NCBI RefSeq assembly: GCF_900187285.1
Contig: NZ_LT906470.1
Location: 1,808,001-1,872,000, forward strand
From: Veillonella rodentium
GTDB taxonomy: Bacteria > Bacillota > Negativicutes > Veillonellales > Veillonellaceae
Direction: 5' to 3'
Length of the DNA stretch: 64,000 nucleotides
Part shown: piece by piece, positions 42,490 to 51,391 of the stretch
Layout of the letters: every line of letters begins with the position of its first letter
Position numbering within the stretch: the first letter of the stretch is position 1
Program-made: the position numbers and the translations under genes
The notes under the pieces: generated by a model
What the model saw: only the letters and a program-made list of their open reading frames with translations
Databases searched by the model: none
Told to the model about the DNA's origin: nothing

Positions 42490-43602
42490 TTATATTTTTA
42501 CGGACTCGCCCAATTCAAAGGTTCCGACGGTTGTAATAACCCGATCCCCCTCATTGAGCCCCGAAACGATAGCGACTGTATCATCTTCAGTGATACCGAC
42601 CTCAACGACACGAACGTCAACGGTGTTGTTTTCCGTCACCACATAGACATATTTGCCGTCCTGATTCTCTCGAATCGCCGCAGCCGGCACTGTGAGCATT
42701 TTCGCTTTCACATCGGATTCTATCACCAATGTATAGAATTCACCGGTTTTAATGAAACCCTTATCATTGTTGAAAGTAGCTTTTACCAGCACACTCGGTA
42801 CCGATTCCGGCTGATTCGTATCTATATACGTGAGCTCGCCGGGTATTTCCTGGTCGCCCACCTTTAAGAATACCTTCATACCGTTTTTCGCGTCCGCACC
42901 GGACAATTTCATCGCCGCATCGCGCGGAATGCTGAGGGACGCAACCATCGGAGTCGTTTGCTGAATCATCATAAAAGGACGGTCCGCAATTGCCATCTGA
43001 CGATCTTCATTGTAAATAGCCGTTACGGTGCCCGCCATCGGTGCCACAATCGTGGAAGCCCCGATTTGAGCGGATACCTGTGCGATTTGCGCCTCTATAG
43101 CGGCCGTATTGGCACCTCCGCCACCGCCGGACGACGTAACAGTCGTCTGCGGTTGAGACCGCTCTACAATACGGTCATATTCCTTCTGTGTAATCACACC
43201 CGCTTCACGCATGCGCTGTGCCTGCGCCAATTGTTCACTCCCAACGGATGGAGCCGTCGTCGTTGTCGTTACAGCCGGCGCATATGACTGAGCTTGTGCC
43301 AGTTGTTCCTGAAGGGCCGCTAACGATTGCTGCAGTGACGATGTATCCACGGTCGCCAAGGTCTGCCCCTGCTCGACGTGGTCGCCTACTTTCACGGCAT
43401 ATACGACCTGCCCCGTTAAGGTCGGCGTTACCGTCGCCTTGTTCAGGGCCGTTACATTCGCGTCATTATGTATCTGTAAAGGCATATCCTTATATGTCAC
43501 ATCCGCAACGGATACATTTTTTGCACCGCAACCGGCAATGGCAAGAGCCATACATACAACACATAAAATAGCCAGTACAGAATATATACGATTTCGTTTC
43601 AT
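42490..43602 (-). CDS. Efflux RND/ABC periplasmic adaptor lipoprotein (MFP family)
   Basis: A 370-residue membrane-fusion protein with a lipoprotein signal (lipobox LAIAGC). The order is: barrel-sandwich lipoyl half (VYAVKVGDHVEQGQTLATVD), an alpha-helical hairpin with QLAQAQRMREAGVITQKEYDR, second lipoyl half (IVAPMAGTVTAIYNE), beta-barrel and membrane-proximal domain. The hairpin is short and interrupted by a Thr/Gly-rich stretch. No RND pump, ABC permease or TolC-like gene is adjacent, so it is an orphan adaptor. AGGATGTG precedes the ATG. Confidence 0.88.
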   Translation of the reverse strand: MKRNRIYSVLAILCVVCMALAIAGCGAKNVSVADVTYKDMPLQIHNDANVTALNKATVTPTLTGQVVYAVKVGDHVEQGQTLATVDTSSLQQSLAALQEQLAQAQSYAPAVTTTTTAPSVGSEQLAQAQRMREAGVITQKEYDRIVERSQPQTTVTSSGGGGGANTAAIEAQIAQVSAQIGASTIVAPMAGTVTAIYNEDRQMAIADRPFMMIQQTTPMVASLSIPRDAAMKLSGADAKNGMKVFLKVGDQEIPGELTYIDTNQPESVPSVLVKATFNNDKGFIKTGEFYTLVIESDVKAKMLTVPAAAIRENQDGKYVYVVTENNTVDVRVVEVGITEDDTVAIVSGLNEGDRVITTVGTFELGESVKI

Positions 43603-43620
43603 TCTGTCACATCCTGTCTA

Positions 43621-43652
43621 ATATTGATTTTTATCAATATCTTAGTATATCA
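43621..43652 (-). promoter_or_regulatory. Promoter and palindromic operator of the adaptor gene
   Basis: On the minus strand TGA-TATACT (43644-43652) is an extended -10. ATATTGAT-TTTT-ATCAATAT (43621-43640) is a perfect 8+4+8 palindrome at the start site, typical of a repressor site. Confidence 0.55.
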
Positions 43653-43718
43653 CAAATTCGATTAGAATTATATGAAGGTCCGGTCACTTTCCCTTCACAG
43701 CATCATCTGAAATTAATT

Positions 43719-43727
43719 TGTTATAAT
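43719..43727 (+). promoter_or_regulatory. Extended -10 promoter of the aldo/keto reductase gene
   Basis: TGT-TATAAT, 62 bases before the ATG. No convincing -35. Confidence 0.5.
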
Positions 43728-43789
43728 AGTAATAGAATCTAAATATCAAAGACTATACCATTCATATACTCAATATAGAGGAGGCTCCC

Positions 43790-44641
43790 ATGGAAGAACG
43801 CATGGATTTCAGAATTTTAAATAACGGCAGCTTCATTCCGTCTATCGGCTTCGGCACATACAGGACGGGAACGTCCGATGAAACGGAACAGGTCGTGACG
43901 AATGCACTCTCCGCAGGATATCGCCTGCTCGATACGGCGGCCTACTACGACAACGAAGAAGCCGTCGGCAAAGCCATCAAATCATCCGATATTAAACGAA
44001 CCGATATTATTATCTCCACCAAGATATGGCATTCCGATGCGGGCTATGACAATACGATGCGTGCCGTTGAAAGCTCTCTGAAAAAACTGGACACCAACTA
44101 TATCGACATCATGCTCATCCATCAACCGATCGGCGATTACTACGGATCATGGCGCGCCATGGAGGAATTGTACGATCAAAACGTATTGCGCGGACTCGGT
44201 CTTTCCAATTTCTACGAAGACCGCCTCATCGATCTGCTCTATCACTGCAATATAAAGCCGGTGGTAAATCAGATTGAATGTCATCCGTTCAACCAACGCC
44301 AATCCCTCTTACAGGTCATGAGAAAACATCAAGTTGTCGGTATGGCATGGTCTCCGTTCACAAGAGACAGACAACCGATTTTTGACCATCCGATTATCAA
44401 AAGCCTCGCCGAAAAATATAATGTCACAAAACACCAGGTCATTCTCCGCTGGCACATCCAGCGCGGCATCATTCCATTACCTAAGGCAAGCACATTAAAC
44501 CATATGGAATCAAACTTCGACGTGTTCGATTTCAAGCTCACCAATATCGACATGGATGTAATGGAGCTGTTGGATCAGCGGGCATTTTTAGAAAATCATC
44601 ATACCGCAGAAGGGCTTGAGCGCATTTTGAAGCTTAAATAG
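43790..44641 (+). CDS. Aldo/keto reductase
   Basis: A 283-residue AKR5-like NADPH-dependent reductase. The catalytic tetrad is visible: Asp in LLDTAAYY with its Tyr, Lys in STKIW, and His in LIHQP. The NADPH-binding C-terminal region has LPKASTLNHMESN. Similar enzymes reduce 2,5-diketogluconate, methylglyoxal or other carbonyls, and the substrate here is unknown. GAGG precedes the ATG. It is monocistronic. Confidence 0.93.
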   Translation: MEERMDFRILNNGSFIPSIGFGTYRTGTSDETEQVVTNALSAGYRLLDTAAYYDNEEAVGKAIKSSDIKRTDIIISTKIWHSDAGYDNTMRAVESSLKKLDTNYIDIMLIHQPIGDYYGSWRAMEELYDQNVLRGLGLSNFYEDRLIDLLYHCNIKPVVNQIECHPFNQRQSLLQVMRKHQVVGMAWSPFTRDRQPIFDHPIIKSLAEKYNVTKHQVILRWHIQRGIIPLPKASTLNHMESNFDVFDFKLTNIDMDVMELLDQRAFLENHHTAEGLERILKLK

Positions 44642-44651
44642 ATTGTTACTC

Positions 44652-44821
44652 ATGATGACCTGCTTTCCTATCCGAGCACTATTACAAAACTGATGAACTC
44701 CCCCCTCCGTCAAGTCTCAAAGGCCACCGGCTTCGCTTTGCGAAGCCGCGCCAAGTCGTTTGACGAAAAGGGGGATTTCATTTTTATAGAATACTTTTCC
44801 CGCATGAAAGCAGGTCATCAT
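44652..44821 (+). repeat. Dispersed hairpin repeat copy B lying inside the loop of a larger inverted repeat
   Basis: ATGATGACCTGCTTTC (44652-44667) is perfectly inverted at 44806-44821. Between the arms lies copy B at 44699-44775: outer TCCCCC/GGGGGA, inner GTCAAG/TTTGAC, core AGGCCACC, a 9-bp hairpin (44728-44736 with 44740-44748), then CGCCAAGTCG. It follows the aldo/keto reductase gene. Confidence 0.7.
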
Positions 44822-44913
44822 TATTGTTCAAACTATATGCCTCAAAGTCCGCTCGGTGTCCAATATGCTTTCATGCATCATTATCTAAAAATATCCGCTA
44901 ATCCTATTAATAG

Positions 44914-44990
44914 AAAAAAGAACCGACTGATATTCAAAATACTTCGACTCCGAGAAGCGCATAACTTTGAAAATCAATCGGTTCTTTTTA
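44914..44990. terminator. Terminator after azlD
   Basis: AAAAAGAACCGA-c-TGAT pairs with ATCA-a-TCGGTTCTTTTT. The loop is long (about 40 bases). It completes the 351-base spacer 44642-44992, which contains no gene. Confidence 0.65.
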
Positions 44991-44992
44991 CT

Positions 44993-45331
44993 TTATTTCG
45001 GCACATTAAATACGAGTTGTACGAACATCATATAAACAACGGTTCCCGCCGCGATGGAGAGGAGCATATTACGTTTCCACAGGTGCAGCCCCACCGTAAT
45101 CATAACAGCGATAAGTTCCGGTATGCCGTATGGATAGGAAAGTACTTTTGTTTCTTTCACGGTATAAACCACAAGCATACCCATTACGGCAGACGGCAAG
45201 GCCCGTCCCAAAAACAGAACAAACGGTGGCGCCGTCTTGCCGGGCGGAAATATAAGAAAAGCGCCGAAGCGGGTCAATAAGGTACCCGCCACGACGATGG
45301 CGACGGTCATAACCATTTCCATATCAGTCAA
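44993..45331 (-). CDS. azlD: AzlD-family branched-chain amino acid exporter subunit
   Basis: A ~112-residue protein with three or four hydrophobic helices including AIVVAGTLLTRFGAFLIF and FLGRALPSAVMGMLVVY, typical of AzlD, the small partner of AzlC in branched-chain amino acid export. The preferred start is the TTG at 45331, nine bases after GGGGAGG and overlapping the azlC stop by eight bases; an ATG at 45322 is possible. Confidence 0.88.
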   Translation of the reverse strand: MTDMEMVMTVAIVVAGTLLTRFGAFLIFPPGKTAPPFVLFLGRALPSAVMGMLVVYTVKETKVLSYPYGIPELIAVMITVGLHLWKRNMLLSIAAGTVVYMMFVQLVFNVPK

Positions 45332-46067
45332 GGCGTACACCTCCCCACTTATACGCCACATAGCAGGCGATGAGCATCGCGGTCATCGATAACAGCATAA
45401 ATGCCGATTTGCCAAAGAGGATCAGCATTACGGTAGCTACCACGGCACCACACAATCCAAAGATTTTAATGGTCCTGTTTTTAGCGTTTAACAGCATTTC
45501 TAAAAAGACCACGATAAACAGTCCGGGCAGCACGAAGTCGATACCGCGCAAGTCAACGGTGGACAATAAGTTCCCAAAAAGTCCACCGACAAAGGTGCTG
45601 AACACCCAAAACACATAATTCAACCAGGACACGTGAAAGTAAAACCACTTTTTATCCACATCATCAGGTAATGTTGTGGTCGCATTGATAGCGAAGCTTT
45701 CATCACACATCCAGGCCACCGTAGGAAACCATTTCCACCCCATATCGGTATAGCGCTGTAACATCGACAGGCCGTAGAAAAAGTGACGACCATTCACAAA
45801 CATGGTCAACAGAAATGCATTAAACGGATCAAAGCCGGCCATGAGCATTCCGATGGTAACAAATTCCATCGATCCTGCAAAAATAGTTGCCGCCATAACG
45901 GGTGGAACCCACCACGGAAAACCTTGACTCGTCGCATATAGACCGAAGCCGAGCCCGATAAAGAAAAAGCTGATACCCATGGGAATCATAATGGGCAGTG
46001 CAAAGGAAAAGGAACTGCGTTTTTTTACAGTCGCCCCATGATGTTCATCGGGCTGAGATATATTCAT
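45324..46067 (-). CDS. azlC: AzlC-family branched-chain amino acid permease
   Basis: A 247-residue integral membrane protein with the AzlC hallmarks PMGISFFFIGLGFGLYATSQGF, FAGSMEFVTIGML, and FVNGRHFFYGLSM. With AzlD it exports branched-chain amino acids or analogues (family knowledge). The ATG at 46067 follows TGGAG with eight bases spacing. It is co-translated with azlD. The downstream end of the yqhD-like gene lies 33 bases upstream on the same strand. Confidence 0.92.
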   Translation of the reverse strand: MNISQPDEHHGATVKKRSSFSFALPIMIPMGISFFFIGLGFGLYATSQGFPWWVPPVMAATIFAGSMEFVTIGMLMAGFDPFNAFLLTMFVNGRHFFYGLSMLQRYTDMGWKWFPTVAWMCDESFAINATTTLPDDVDKKWFYFHVSWLNYVFWVFSTFVGGLFGNLLSTVDLRGIDFVLPGLFIVVFLEMLLNAKNRTIKIFGLCGAVVATVMLILFGKSAFMLLSMTAMLIACYVAYKWGGVRLD

Positions 46068-46100
46068 CGTCTCGACTCCATTTTTTAACATAAAATATTA

Positions 46101-47267
46101 TTACAAAGCACGTTTCAAAATTTCCCGCGTCACATCCGGCGTAATGTCACCATGTTCGCCAAGGGCTACCATTCCATGCTCTTCCAGTTGCTTAACGATG
46201 CGTTCAATGGACGTTTCGTCCAAATCATAATCTTTCAAATGTGTAGACACACCGAGCGATTCAAAGAACTCGCGGGTCTTCGCAATAGCCGCATCAGCCT
46301 TTTCATCCTTCGACCCCTCGTCGATATGCCATACACGCTCCGCATATTGAACCAATTTATCGAGCTTGTCCGCCTTTTTCACCGTTAACAGTGCAGGCAA
46401 CACGATTGCCAGTGTTATACCGTGGTCCAAATGATATGCGGCGGTCAATTCATGTCCGATGAGATGTGTCGCCCAATCTTGCGGCACACCGGCACCGATG
46501 AGGCTGTTCAGCGCCAAGGTCGATGCCCACACATGATTCGCTCGAACATCGTAATTTTCCGGCTCTTCGACGGTTTGACGTCCGATTTCAATCATGGTTT
46601 GCAAAATACCTTCCGCAAATCGGTCCTGAATGCGCCCGTCCACGGGATATGTCAAATATTGTTCCGTCGTATGTACAAACGTATCAATAACACCGTTTTT
46701 CACCTGTTTCTCCGGCAATGTGAAAGTAAGTGTCGGATCAAGCATGGAGAATTTCGGAAACACCAAATCACTGAATACCGGGAACTTACCGTCCCCATAA
46801 GTAATAACGGCGCCATTATTCATTTCAGACCCCGTTGCAGGCAGTGTCATAACCGTTCCGAACGGAACCGCTTCAGGCACCATGGACGTCGGTACTGCAG
46901 GAACCCCTGCTTTCAATACATCCAGAACAGGTCCGTCATACTTGGCGCCCAACACGATGAGCTTCGTCGCATCCACAACGGATCCGCCCCCTACGGCAAG
47001 AATAAAATCCATATCATGGTCCTTAATGAAAGCTACCGCCCGTTCACAAGTCTCAAGGGACGGATTCGGCTCAATACCACCGAACTGTTCCACCTTGCGA
47101 TTACCAAGTGACTTTGTGATTCGATCGATAAGACCGCTACGCACTGCAGAACCGCCGCCGTAAGTAATTAGAATCTTGGCATCCTTCGGCACTAATGTAT
47201 CCAATTCAGCCAATCTATCTTTACCAAAAACAATATGTGTAGGATTGTAGAAATCAAAATTAAACAT
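46101..47267 (-). CDS. yqhD: Iron-containing alcohol dehydrogenase, YqhD-like
   Basis: A 388-residue NADPH-dependent aldehyde reductase/alcohol dehydrogenase. It shows ITYGGGS, FGGIEPNPS, LAVGGGSVVDATK, TLPATGSE and the metal-binding region NGVIDTFVHTTEQYL, with GHELTAAYHLDHG. It follows remembered E. coli YqhD nearly throughout. Such enzymes scavenge short-chain aldehydes. The ATG at 47267 follows AGGAGGG; an upstream in-frame extension is the non-coding leader. Confidence 0.93.
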   Translation of the reverse strand: MFNFDFYNPTHIVFGKDRLAELDTLVPKDAKILITYGGGSAVRSGLIDRITKSLGNRKVEQFGGIEPNPSLETCERAVAFIKDHDMDFILAVGGGSVVDATKLIVLGAKYDGPVLDVLKAGVPAVPTSMVPEAVPFGTVMTLPATGSEMNNGAVITYGDGKFPVFSDLVFPKFSMLDPTLTFTLPEKQVKNGVIDTFVHTTEQYLTYPVDGRIQDRFAEGILQTMIEIGRQTVEEPENYDVRANHVWASTLALNSLIGAGVPQDWATHLIGHELTAAYHLDHGITLAIVLPALLTVKKADKLDKLVQYAERVWHIDEGSKDEKADAAIAKTREFFESLGVSTHLKDYDLDETSIERIVKQLEEHGMVALGEHGDITPDVTREILKRAL

Positions 47268-47388
47268 AGGCCCTCCTAAACATCGTATAAAAATCGTTAC
47301 ATAAATAAGATTAAATATTATTGCTCCAAGCCAATAAAAATATTTAATACGCATTATATTATATAGTATATAATGCTCTATAACTTTC

Positions 47389-47397
47389 AGTATATCA
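47389..47397 (-). promoter_or_regulatory. Extended -10 promoter of the yqhD-like gene
   Basis: TGA-TATACT on the minus strand, the same motif used by rrf2 and the adaptor gene. The leader is about 115 bases. The rest of the 47268-47532 divergent spacer is AT-rich with no clear element for metQ. Confidence 0.5.
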
Positions 47398-47532
47398 TAG
47401 TTCAATAAGACTACTATACATCATGTCATAACTAAAATCTATAGCAAACCGGTATATTTTAGTCTATGTACAAGAACCCATTTCAATGATAGGATATAAA
47501 AAATAATCTATTACAGAAAGGAATATGTGTAT

Positions 47533-48345
47533 ATGAAAATCAAAAAATTACTCGCTCCTGTCCTCATCGGCATTTTAGCATTCGCCATTGCGGGATGCGG
47601 CAGCAACGAACAATCAAATACTCCTAAAGAGATCAAGATCGGAGCTACAGCCGGTCCGCATGCGCAGGTAGCTGAGGCGGTAGCAAAGGAAGCAAAGAAA
47701 CAGGGTATTGATCTCAAGGTAGTCGAATTCTCCGATTACGTAACACCGGATAAGGCACTTGCGGACGGAGATATTCAACTCAATGCATACCAGCATCAAC
47801 CGTATCTGGAAAACTTCAATAAGCAAAACAATACCAACCTGGTTCCTATCGGCAAAACGGTGTCACTGCCAATGGGTCTATATAGTAATTCCGTACACGG
47901 CGTAGCGGATGTACCGGAAGGTGCCATCGTAGCGATTCCAAATGATCCGACCAACAGCGGCCGCGGTCTTGCATTACTCGCTAAAGCGGGGCTCATTACA
48001 TTGAAAGACGGCGTCGGCTTTAAAGCGACCGTAGCGGACATCACCTCAAATCCTAAGAAACTTCAAATCCAGGAACTTGAAGCAGCTCAATTGCCACGCA
48101 GTCTCGATGACGTCACAATCGCCGCTATTCCGATGAACTACGTTCAAAGCGCAGGTCTCGATGTAGATAAACAGGGCTTCTTCTGGGAAGGGAAGGACGA
48201 GCTGTTAACAATTATAGTGCTCGCCGTTCGCGAACAGGATAAGGATAATGAAACTTACAAGAAAATTGCGGATATCTATAAATCCGATGCAATTAAACAG
48301 TTCATCAAAGATACATTCAAAGGATCTATTACATCCGCCAACTAA
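47533..48345 (+). CDS. metQ: MetQ/NlpA-family methionine-binding lipoprotein
   Basis: A 270-residue substrate-binding lipoprotein (lipobox AIAGCG). It contains KIGATAGPHAQVAEAVAKEA, VVEFSDYVTPDKAL, NAYQHQPYLENFN, and IPNDPTNSGRGLALLAKAGLI, all typical of MetQ. It captures methionine for the MetNI ABC transporter, but metN and metI are not adjacent. The ATG at 47533 is preferred over a GTG two codons upstream. No SAM riboswitch is recognised upstream. Confidence 0.93.
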   Translation: MKIKKLLAPVLIGILAFAIAGCGSNEQSNTPKEIKIGATAGPHAQVAEAVAKEAKKQGIDLKVVEFSDYVTPDKALADGDIQLNAYQHQPYLENFNKQNNTNLVPIGKTVSLPMGLYSNSVHGVADVPEGAIVAIPNDPTNSGRGLALLAKAGLITLKDGVGFKATVADITSNPKKLQIQELEAAQLPRSLDDVTIAAIPMNYVQSAGLDVDKQGFFWEGKDELLTIIVLAVREQDKDNETYKKIADIYKSDAIKQFIKDTFKGSITSAN

Positions 48346-48375
48346 GCATACTCCAAAACACTAACACTATATACG

Positions 48376-48431
48376 AAGAGGGCTGTACGTTCAATATGTT
48401 TTCATCATATCGAGCGTGCAGCCCTCTTTAT
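48376..48431. terminator. Terminator after metQ
   Basis: AAGAGGGCTG (48376-48385) pairs with CAGCCCTCTT (48419-48428), followed by TATT. Confidence 0.8.
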
Positions 48432-48493
48432 TATGAATTCCGGATTATAGACAAAATCAGCACTAAACATCTATTATCTATTACCTATAATCT

Positions 48494-49309
48494 TTATTCT
48501 TCTGTATCGAATGTGACTTCTAAAGGTTGTCGTTCAACAATATTGCGATATCGCACTTTAGGATATCCCATCAAAACGGCGCCGGCAATGACCTTATCAT
48601 CCGGTACACCTATCAATTCTAGCAACGGCTCGTATTCCGCTTCACCGGCGTGTTCAAAGAACCCCGCCCAGCACGTACCGAGCCCGACAGTCGGAGCATA
48701 TAATTCCGCATAAGATAAACAAGAATGCCCGCTATCATGAGTTCGATGTACATCTTTTTTCGAGCCTATAGCCACCACCAATGCCGGAGCATCTCGCAGG
48801 ATATAATCCTTGCCCTTATCCACTTCGGCTTGGGCCGCTCGAGCGTACAGACGCATAATAGGCACCGTTTTTGCCGCAAAATGCATCCACTCAAGAACAA
48901 GGTCCGAAATACGATGCAACGTCTGTTTGTCGCGGATTACAATATATGAAATACCCTGTGTATTTGTTGCCGTTGGTGCCATACGCGCCACGTTTAAAAC
49001 CTGACGAATCAGCTCCACAGGCACCGGTTTATTCTGATAATTTCGGATAGATCGACGACTGCGCAAAAACAACTCCGCCTGTTGTGGCGTCAGCTTTTGC
49101 TCTTTCATAATGTCAACTTGTTCATTTCTCGGTGTCATATCACTGTCTAAAGCAAGTGTAGGACATACGGAAACACAATGACCGCAAGAAATACAGCCAC
49201 CCTTACCCGTTACCGGCCCATCCTCGGTCATCACTAGCAGTCCTGTAGGACAGTCAGCTACGCAGAGGCCACATCGAGTACAGACTTCTGTATTTACTGT
49301 AAATAACAT
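48494..49309 (-). CDS. Ferredoxin-nitroreductase fusion protein
   Basis: A 271-residue protein. The first 60 residues carry two [4Fe-4S] motifs (CTRCGLCVADCP and CISCGHCVSVCP). The rest is an FMN nitroreductase domain starting at FLRSRRSIRNYQNKPVP with ARMAPTATNTQ and GLGTCWAGFFEHA. Such fusions are probably ferredoxin-linked oxidoreductases of unknown substrate. The ATG at 49309 follows GGAGG; an extended upstream reading is non-coding. Confidence 0.92.
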   Translation of the reverse strand: MLFTVNTEVCTRCGLCVADCPTGLLVMTEDGPVTGKGGCISCGHCVSVCPTLALDSDMTPRNEQVDIMKEQKLTPQQAELFLRSRRSIRNYQNKPVPVELIRQVLNVARMAPTATNTQGISYIVIRDKQTLHRISDLVLEWMHFAAKTVPIMRLYARAAQAEVDKGKDYILRDAPALVVAIGSKKDVHRTHDSGHSCLSYAELYAPTVGLGTCWAGFFEHAGEAEYEPLLELIGVPDDKVIAGAVLMGYPKVRYRNIVERQPLEVTFDTEE

Positions 49310-49368
49310 CTGATTAATCCTCCAAACACATACTATACCGCCTATTATATCACATACAATCAAATTAT

Positions 49369-49530
49369 ATCTAGATTTTGATTTTTCCATAGCTATACAG
49401 CAGCCATACAACCGGTGTTATCTCTAGATTTAAATTTCCTCATAGCTATATAACATCCGTACAACCGATGTTATCTCTAGATTTTGATTTTCCCATAACT
49501 ATATAGAAGCCATACAACCGGCATTATCTT
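49369..49530. repeat. Three degenerate 53-bp tandem repeats
   Basis: CTAGAT begins units at 49371, 49424 and 49477, exactly 53 bases apart, with a truncated fourth near 49528. Shared landmarks in each unit are TCTAGATTT, CATARCTATA, CATCC/AGCC and TACAACCGRYRTTATC. They occupy most of the 323-base spacer 49310-49632 between the nitroreductase gene and the reductase terminator. Confidence 0.8.
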
Positions 49531-49566
49531 TATTTAACACCAGCATCTTAAACTGTATCACAAATA

Positions 49567-49631
49567 AAAATATCCCCTATACTCGCCTGCGCCATGGTTC
49601 ATCAAATTCAGGTACGAGTATAAGGGTATAT
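49567..49631 (-). terminator. Terminator after the sulfite/nitrite reductase gene
   Basis: CCC-C-TATACTCG pairs with CGAGTATA-A-GGG, extended by AATAT/ATATT, in the spacer directly 3' of the reductase. Confidence 0.6.
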
Positions 49632-49632
49632 T

Positions 49633-51189
49633 CTATTCAAATGATTTAATAAGATTCATATACTCCGATTTATGCGTCAATCGCCAGGCGCCGAAATCAG
49701 GTTCAGGCGCTTCATTCAGAATATTTGCCAACGCTTCCATAAATTCGGGGATCTTCGTAGATACGATGTTCCCGGCCATCTTGCCGAAGTTTTCAGAGCC
49801 CATATGTTCCGATCCTCCGTCCACAAGGATAAACGCCGGTTGCGGTTTCTTGTCCACCAGTTTTACGGACCCGTGAAAGCCGATTTCTCCGATTTGATGT
49901 GTGCCGCAGGAATGCGGACATCCTGAGATATGTAGCCGTGGCAGCTTCTTCGTATCGATACCCTTTTCATCTAAATGGGTAAAGATAGCTTTCAAAAGGC
50001 CGTTGGAATCCTGCATTCCGATTTGACACACCGTCGACCCTACGCAGGACACGGAACGACGGAAGTCATTCACAGCACTATCATCCGTGAGAGAAGCAAT
50101 TTTTCGAGCTTCGTCCGCGGTAAGATTGATGAAAAATATCGCTTCATCCGGTGCAATACGAGCCTCCACCTGATCCAATGTAACCGCATAATCCAGTGCC
50201 GCTAGCAGATGCTCTACATCGGCATCGCCACCGACCGGATGATATTCCACATAATACAGCCCTTCCTGCTTCTGTCGATGAATACGATGATTCAGAACAG
50301 AATCGTCACGCTTGCCGGACTTCGTAATTTCATAAGCATATCGAGCCGGATCAATGGTCAGATTTTCCACTTCTTTCACCATGTTCAATGTTTCTTCATA
50401 GACCTTGATGAAAGCCTCCGCACCGCCCATTTCAGCCGGCATATATCGCGTACGAGCCTTACCGCGATTCTTAAAATTTCCGTGATTGGCAAAGACCATG
50501 AGCATAGCTTTCACATGATACAAAACATCCTCAGGCGCCACATCGCGAGCCACAGGAATACCGATGCGAGGATTAGGCCCGATGCCTCCGCAGGCATATA
50601 CATCAAAGGTATTGTGCTTATTTAAATTGAAACCCAGATCCTTAAATGTCGCATGAGGCGTGCTGTCAAAACCGTTATCAATGCCCATCTTGAATTTACG
50701 GGGAATCTTGATGAAGAACATCTGCTCCAAAATATATTCTCCGATAGCCGTTGCATACGGCGTAATATCAAAGGTTTCGCGGGGATCAATGCCCCGCAAA
50801 ATACTGGCCACCAAATTAGACGGATTATCTCCGCCTGCACCGCGATTGTAAATACAGTGTTCATAACATTCTTTAAAAAGGCTGAGAATCGTCTCCCCGT
50901 CAAGGCCATGCATTTGCAGACACTGGCCCGTCGTAAAATGCACATGTTTTAAATTATATTTACGAATAGCACCCGCCAAAAACTGCATCTGGTCACGAGT
51001 TATACGGCCTCCGTTAAACCGCCAGCGGCTCATACCCGTCTCGGCACCGCGCTCCGCATAACTGCCGAATGCACCGGACTGTCCTTTATAATCAACAATG
51101 GACATTTCCTTTTTATAAAACTTGCGCGTCATATCCTCAAACTTAGGATAATCCGCAATCAAGCGCTCTTTCACTTCTTGTGTAATCAT
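49633..51189 (-). CDS. Siroheme sulfite/nitrite reductase hemoprotein
   Basis: A 518-residue reductase with duplicated ferredoxin-like and siroheme domains. The [4Fe-4S]-siroheme ligands are in SCVGSTVCQIG (C-x5-C) and SGCPHSCGTHQIG (C-x3-C). The basic stretch RWRFNGGRITRDQM and HFTTGQCLQMH belong to the substrate face. It carries out six-electron reduction of sulfite or nitrite. The neighbouring cystine transporter favours sulfur assimilation, but family membership alone does not separate the two. It is monocistronic. Confidence 0.9.
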   Translation of the reverse strand: MITQEVKERLIADYPKFEDMTRKFYKKEMSIVDYKGQSGAFGSYAERGAETGMSRWRFNGGRITRDQMQFLAGAIRKYNLKHVHFTTGQCLQMHGLDGETILSLFKECYEHCIYNRGAGGDNPSNLVASILRGIDPRETFDITPYATAIGEYILEQMFFIKIPRKFKMGIDNGFDSTPHATFKDLGFNLNKHNTFDVYACGGIGPNPRIGIPVARDVAPEDVLYHVKAMLMVFANHGNFKNRGKARTRYMPAEMGGAEAFIKVYEETLNMVKEVENLTIDPARYAYEITKSGKRDDSVLNHRIHRQKQEGLYYVEYHPVGGDADVEHLLAALDYAVTLDQVEARIAPDEAIFFINLTADEARKIASLTDDSAVNDFRRSVSCVGSTVCQIGMQDSNGLLKAIFTHLDEKGIDTKKLPRLHISGCPHSCGTHQIGEIGFHGSVKLVDKKPQPAFILVDGGSEHMGSENFGKMAGNIVSTKIPEFMEALANILNEAPEPDFGAWRLTHKSEYMNLIKSFE

Positions 51190-51361
51190 AATACTTACCC
51201 TCTTGGCTTATATCTATTAAGCATGATAAACAACTTTGTATCGATTTTTATATCGTATACTCATACCTATTATAGTATTACCGATGACACTTTTCTCATA
51301 TCGATTAGAAATATATCGATTTACAATTTGTAATAATTATTACTTATTTTTGTGAAAGAAA

Positions 51362-51387
51362 AAAGAACAGCCTGAAAGCTGTTCTTT
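51362..51387. terminator. Terminator after the cystine symporter gene
   Basis: AAAGAACAGC-ctgaaa-GCTGTTCTTT, a 10-bp perfect stem. The remaining 51190-51361 spacer is AT-rich, with a TATAAT at 51269-51274 (minus) as the likely reductase promoter. Confidence 0.85.
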
Positions 51388-51391
51388 CCTT

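Noticed and set aside
45648-45662. Single TTATCCACA inside azlC, and another at 19327 in the purine permease gene
   Set aside because: Isolated 9-mers are expected by chance; only the cluster at 25.0-25.1 kb stands out.
47405-47532. SAM riboswitch upstream of metQ
   Set aside because: The spacer lacks the conserved SAM-I core and any multi-helix fold.
49369-49530. CRISPR-like array
   Set aside because: The units are contiguous 53-bp tandem repeats without unique spacers, and no cas genes are in the window.
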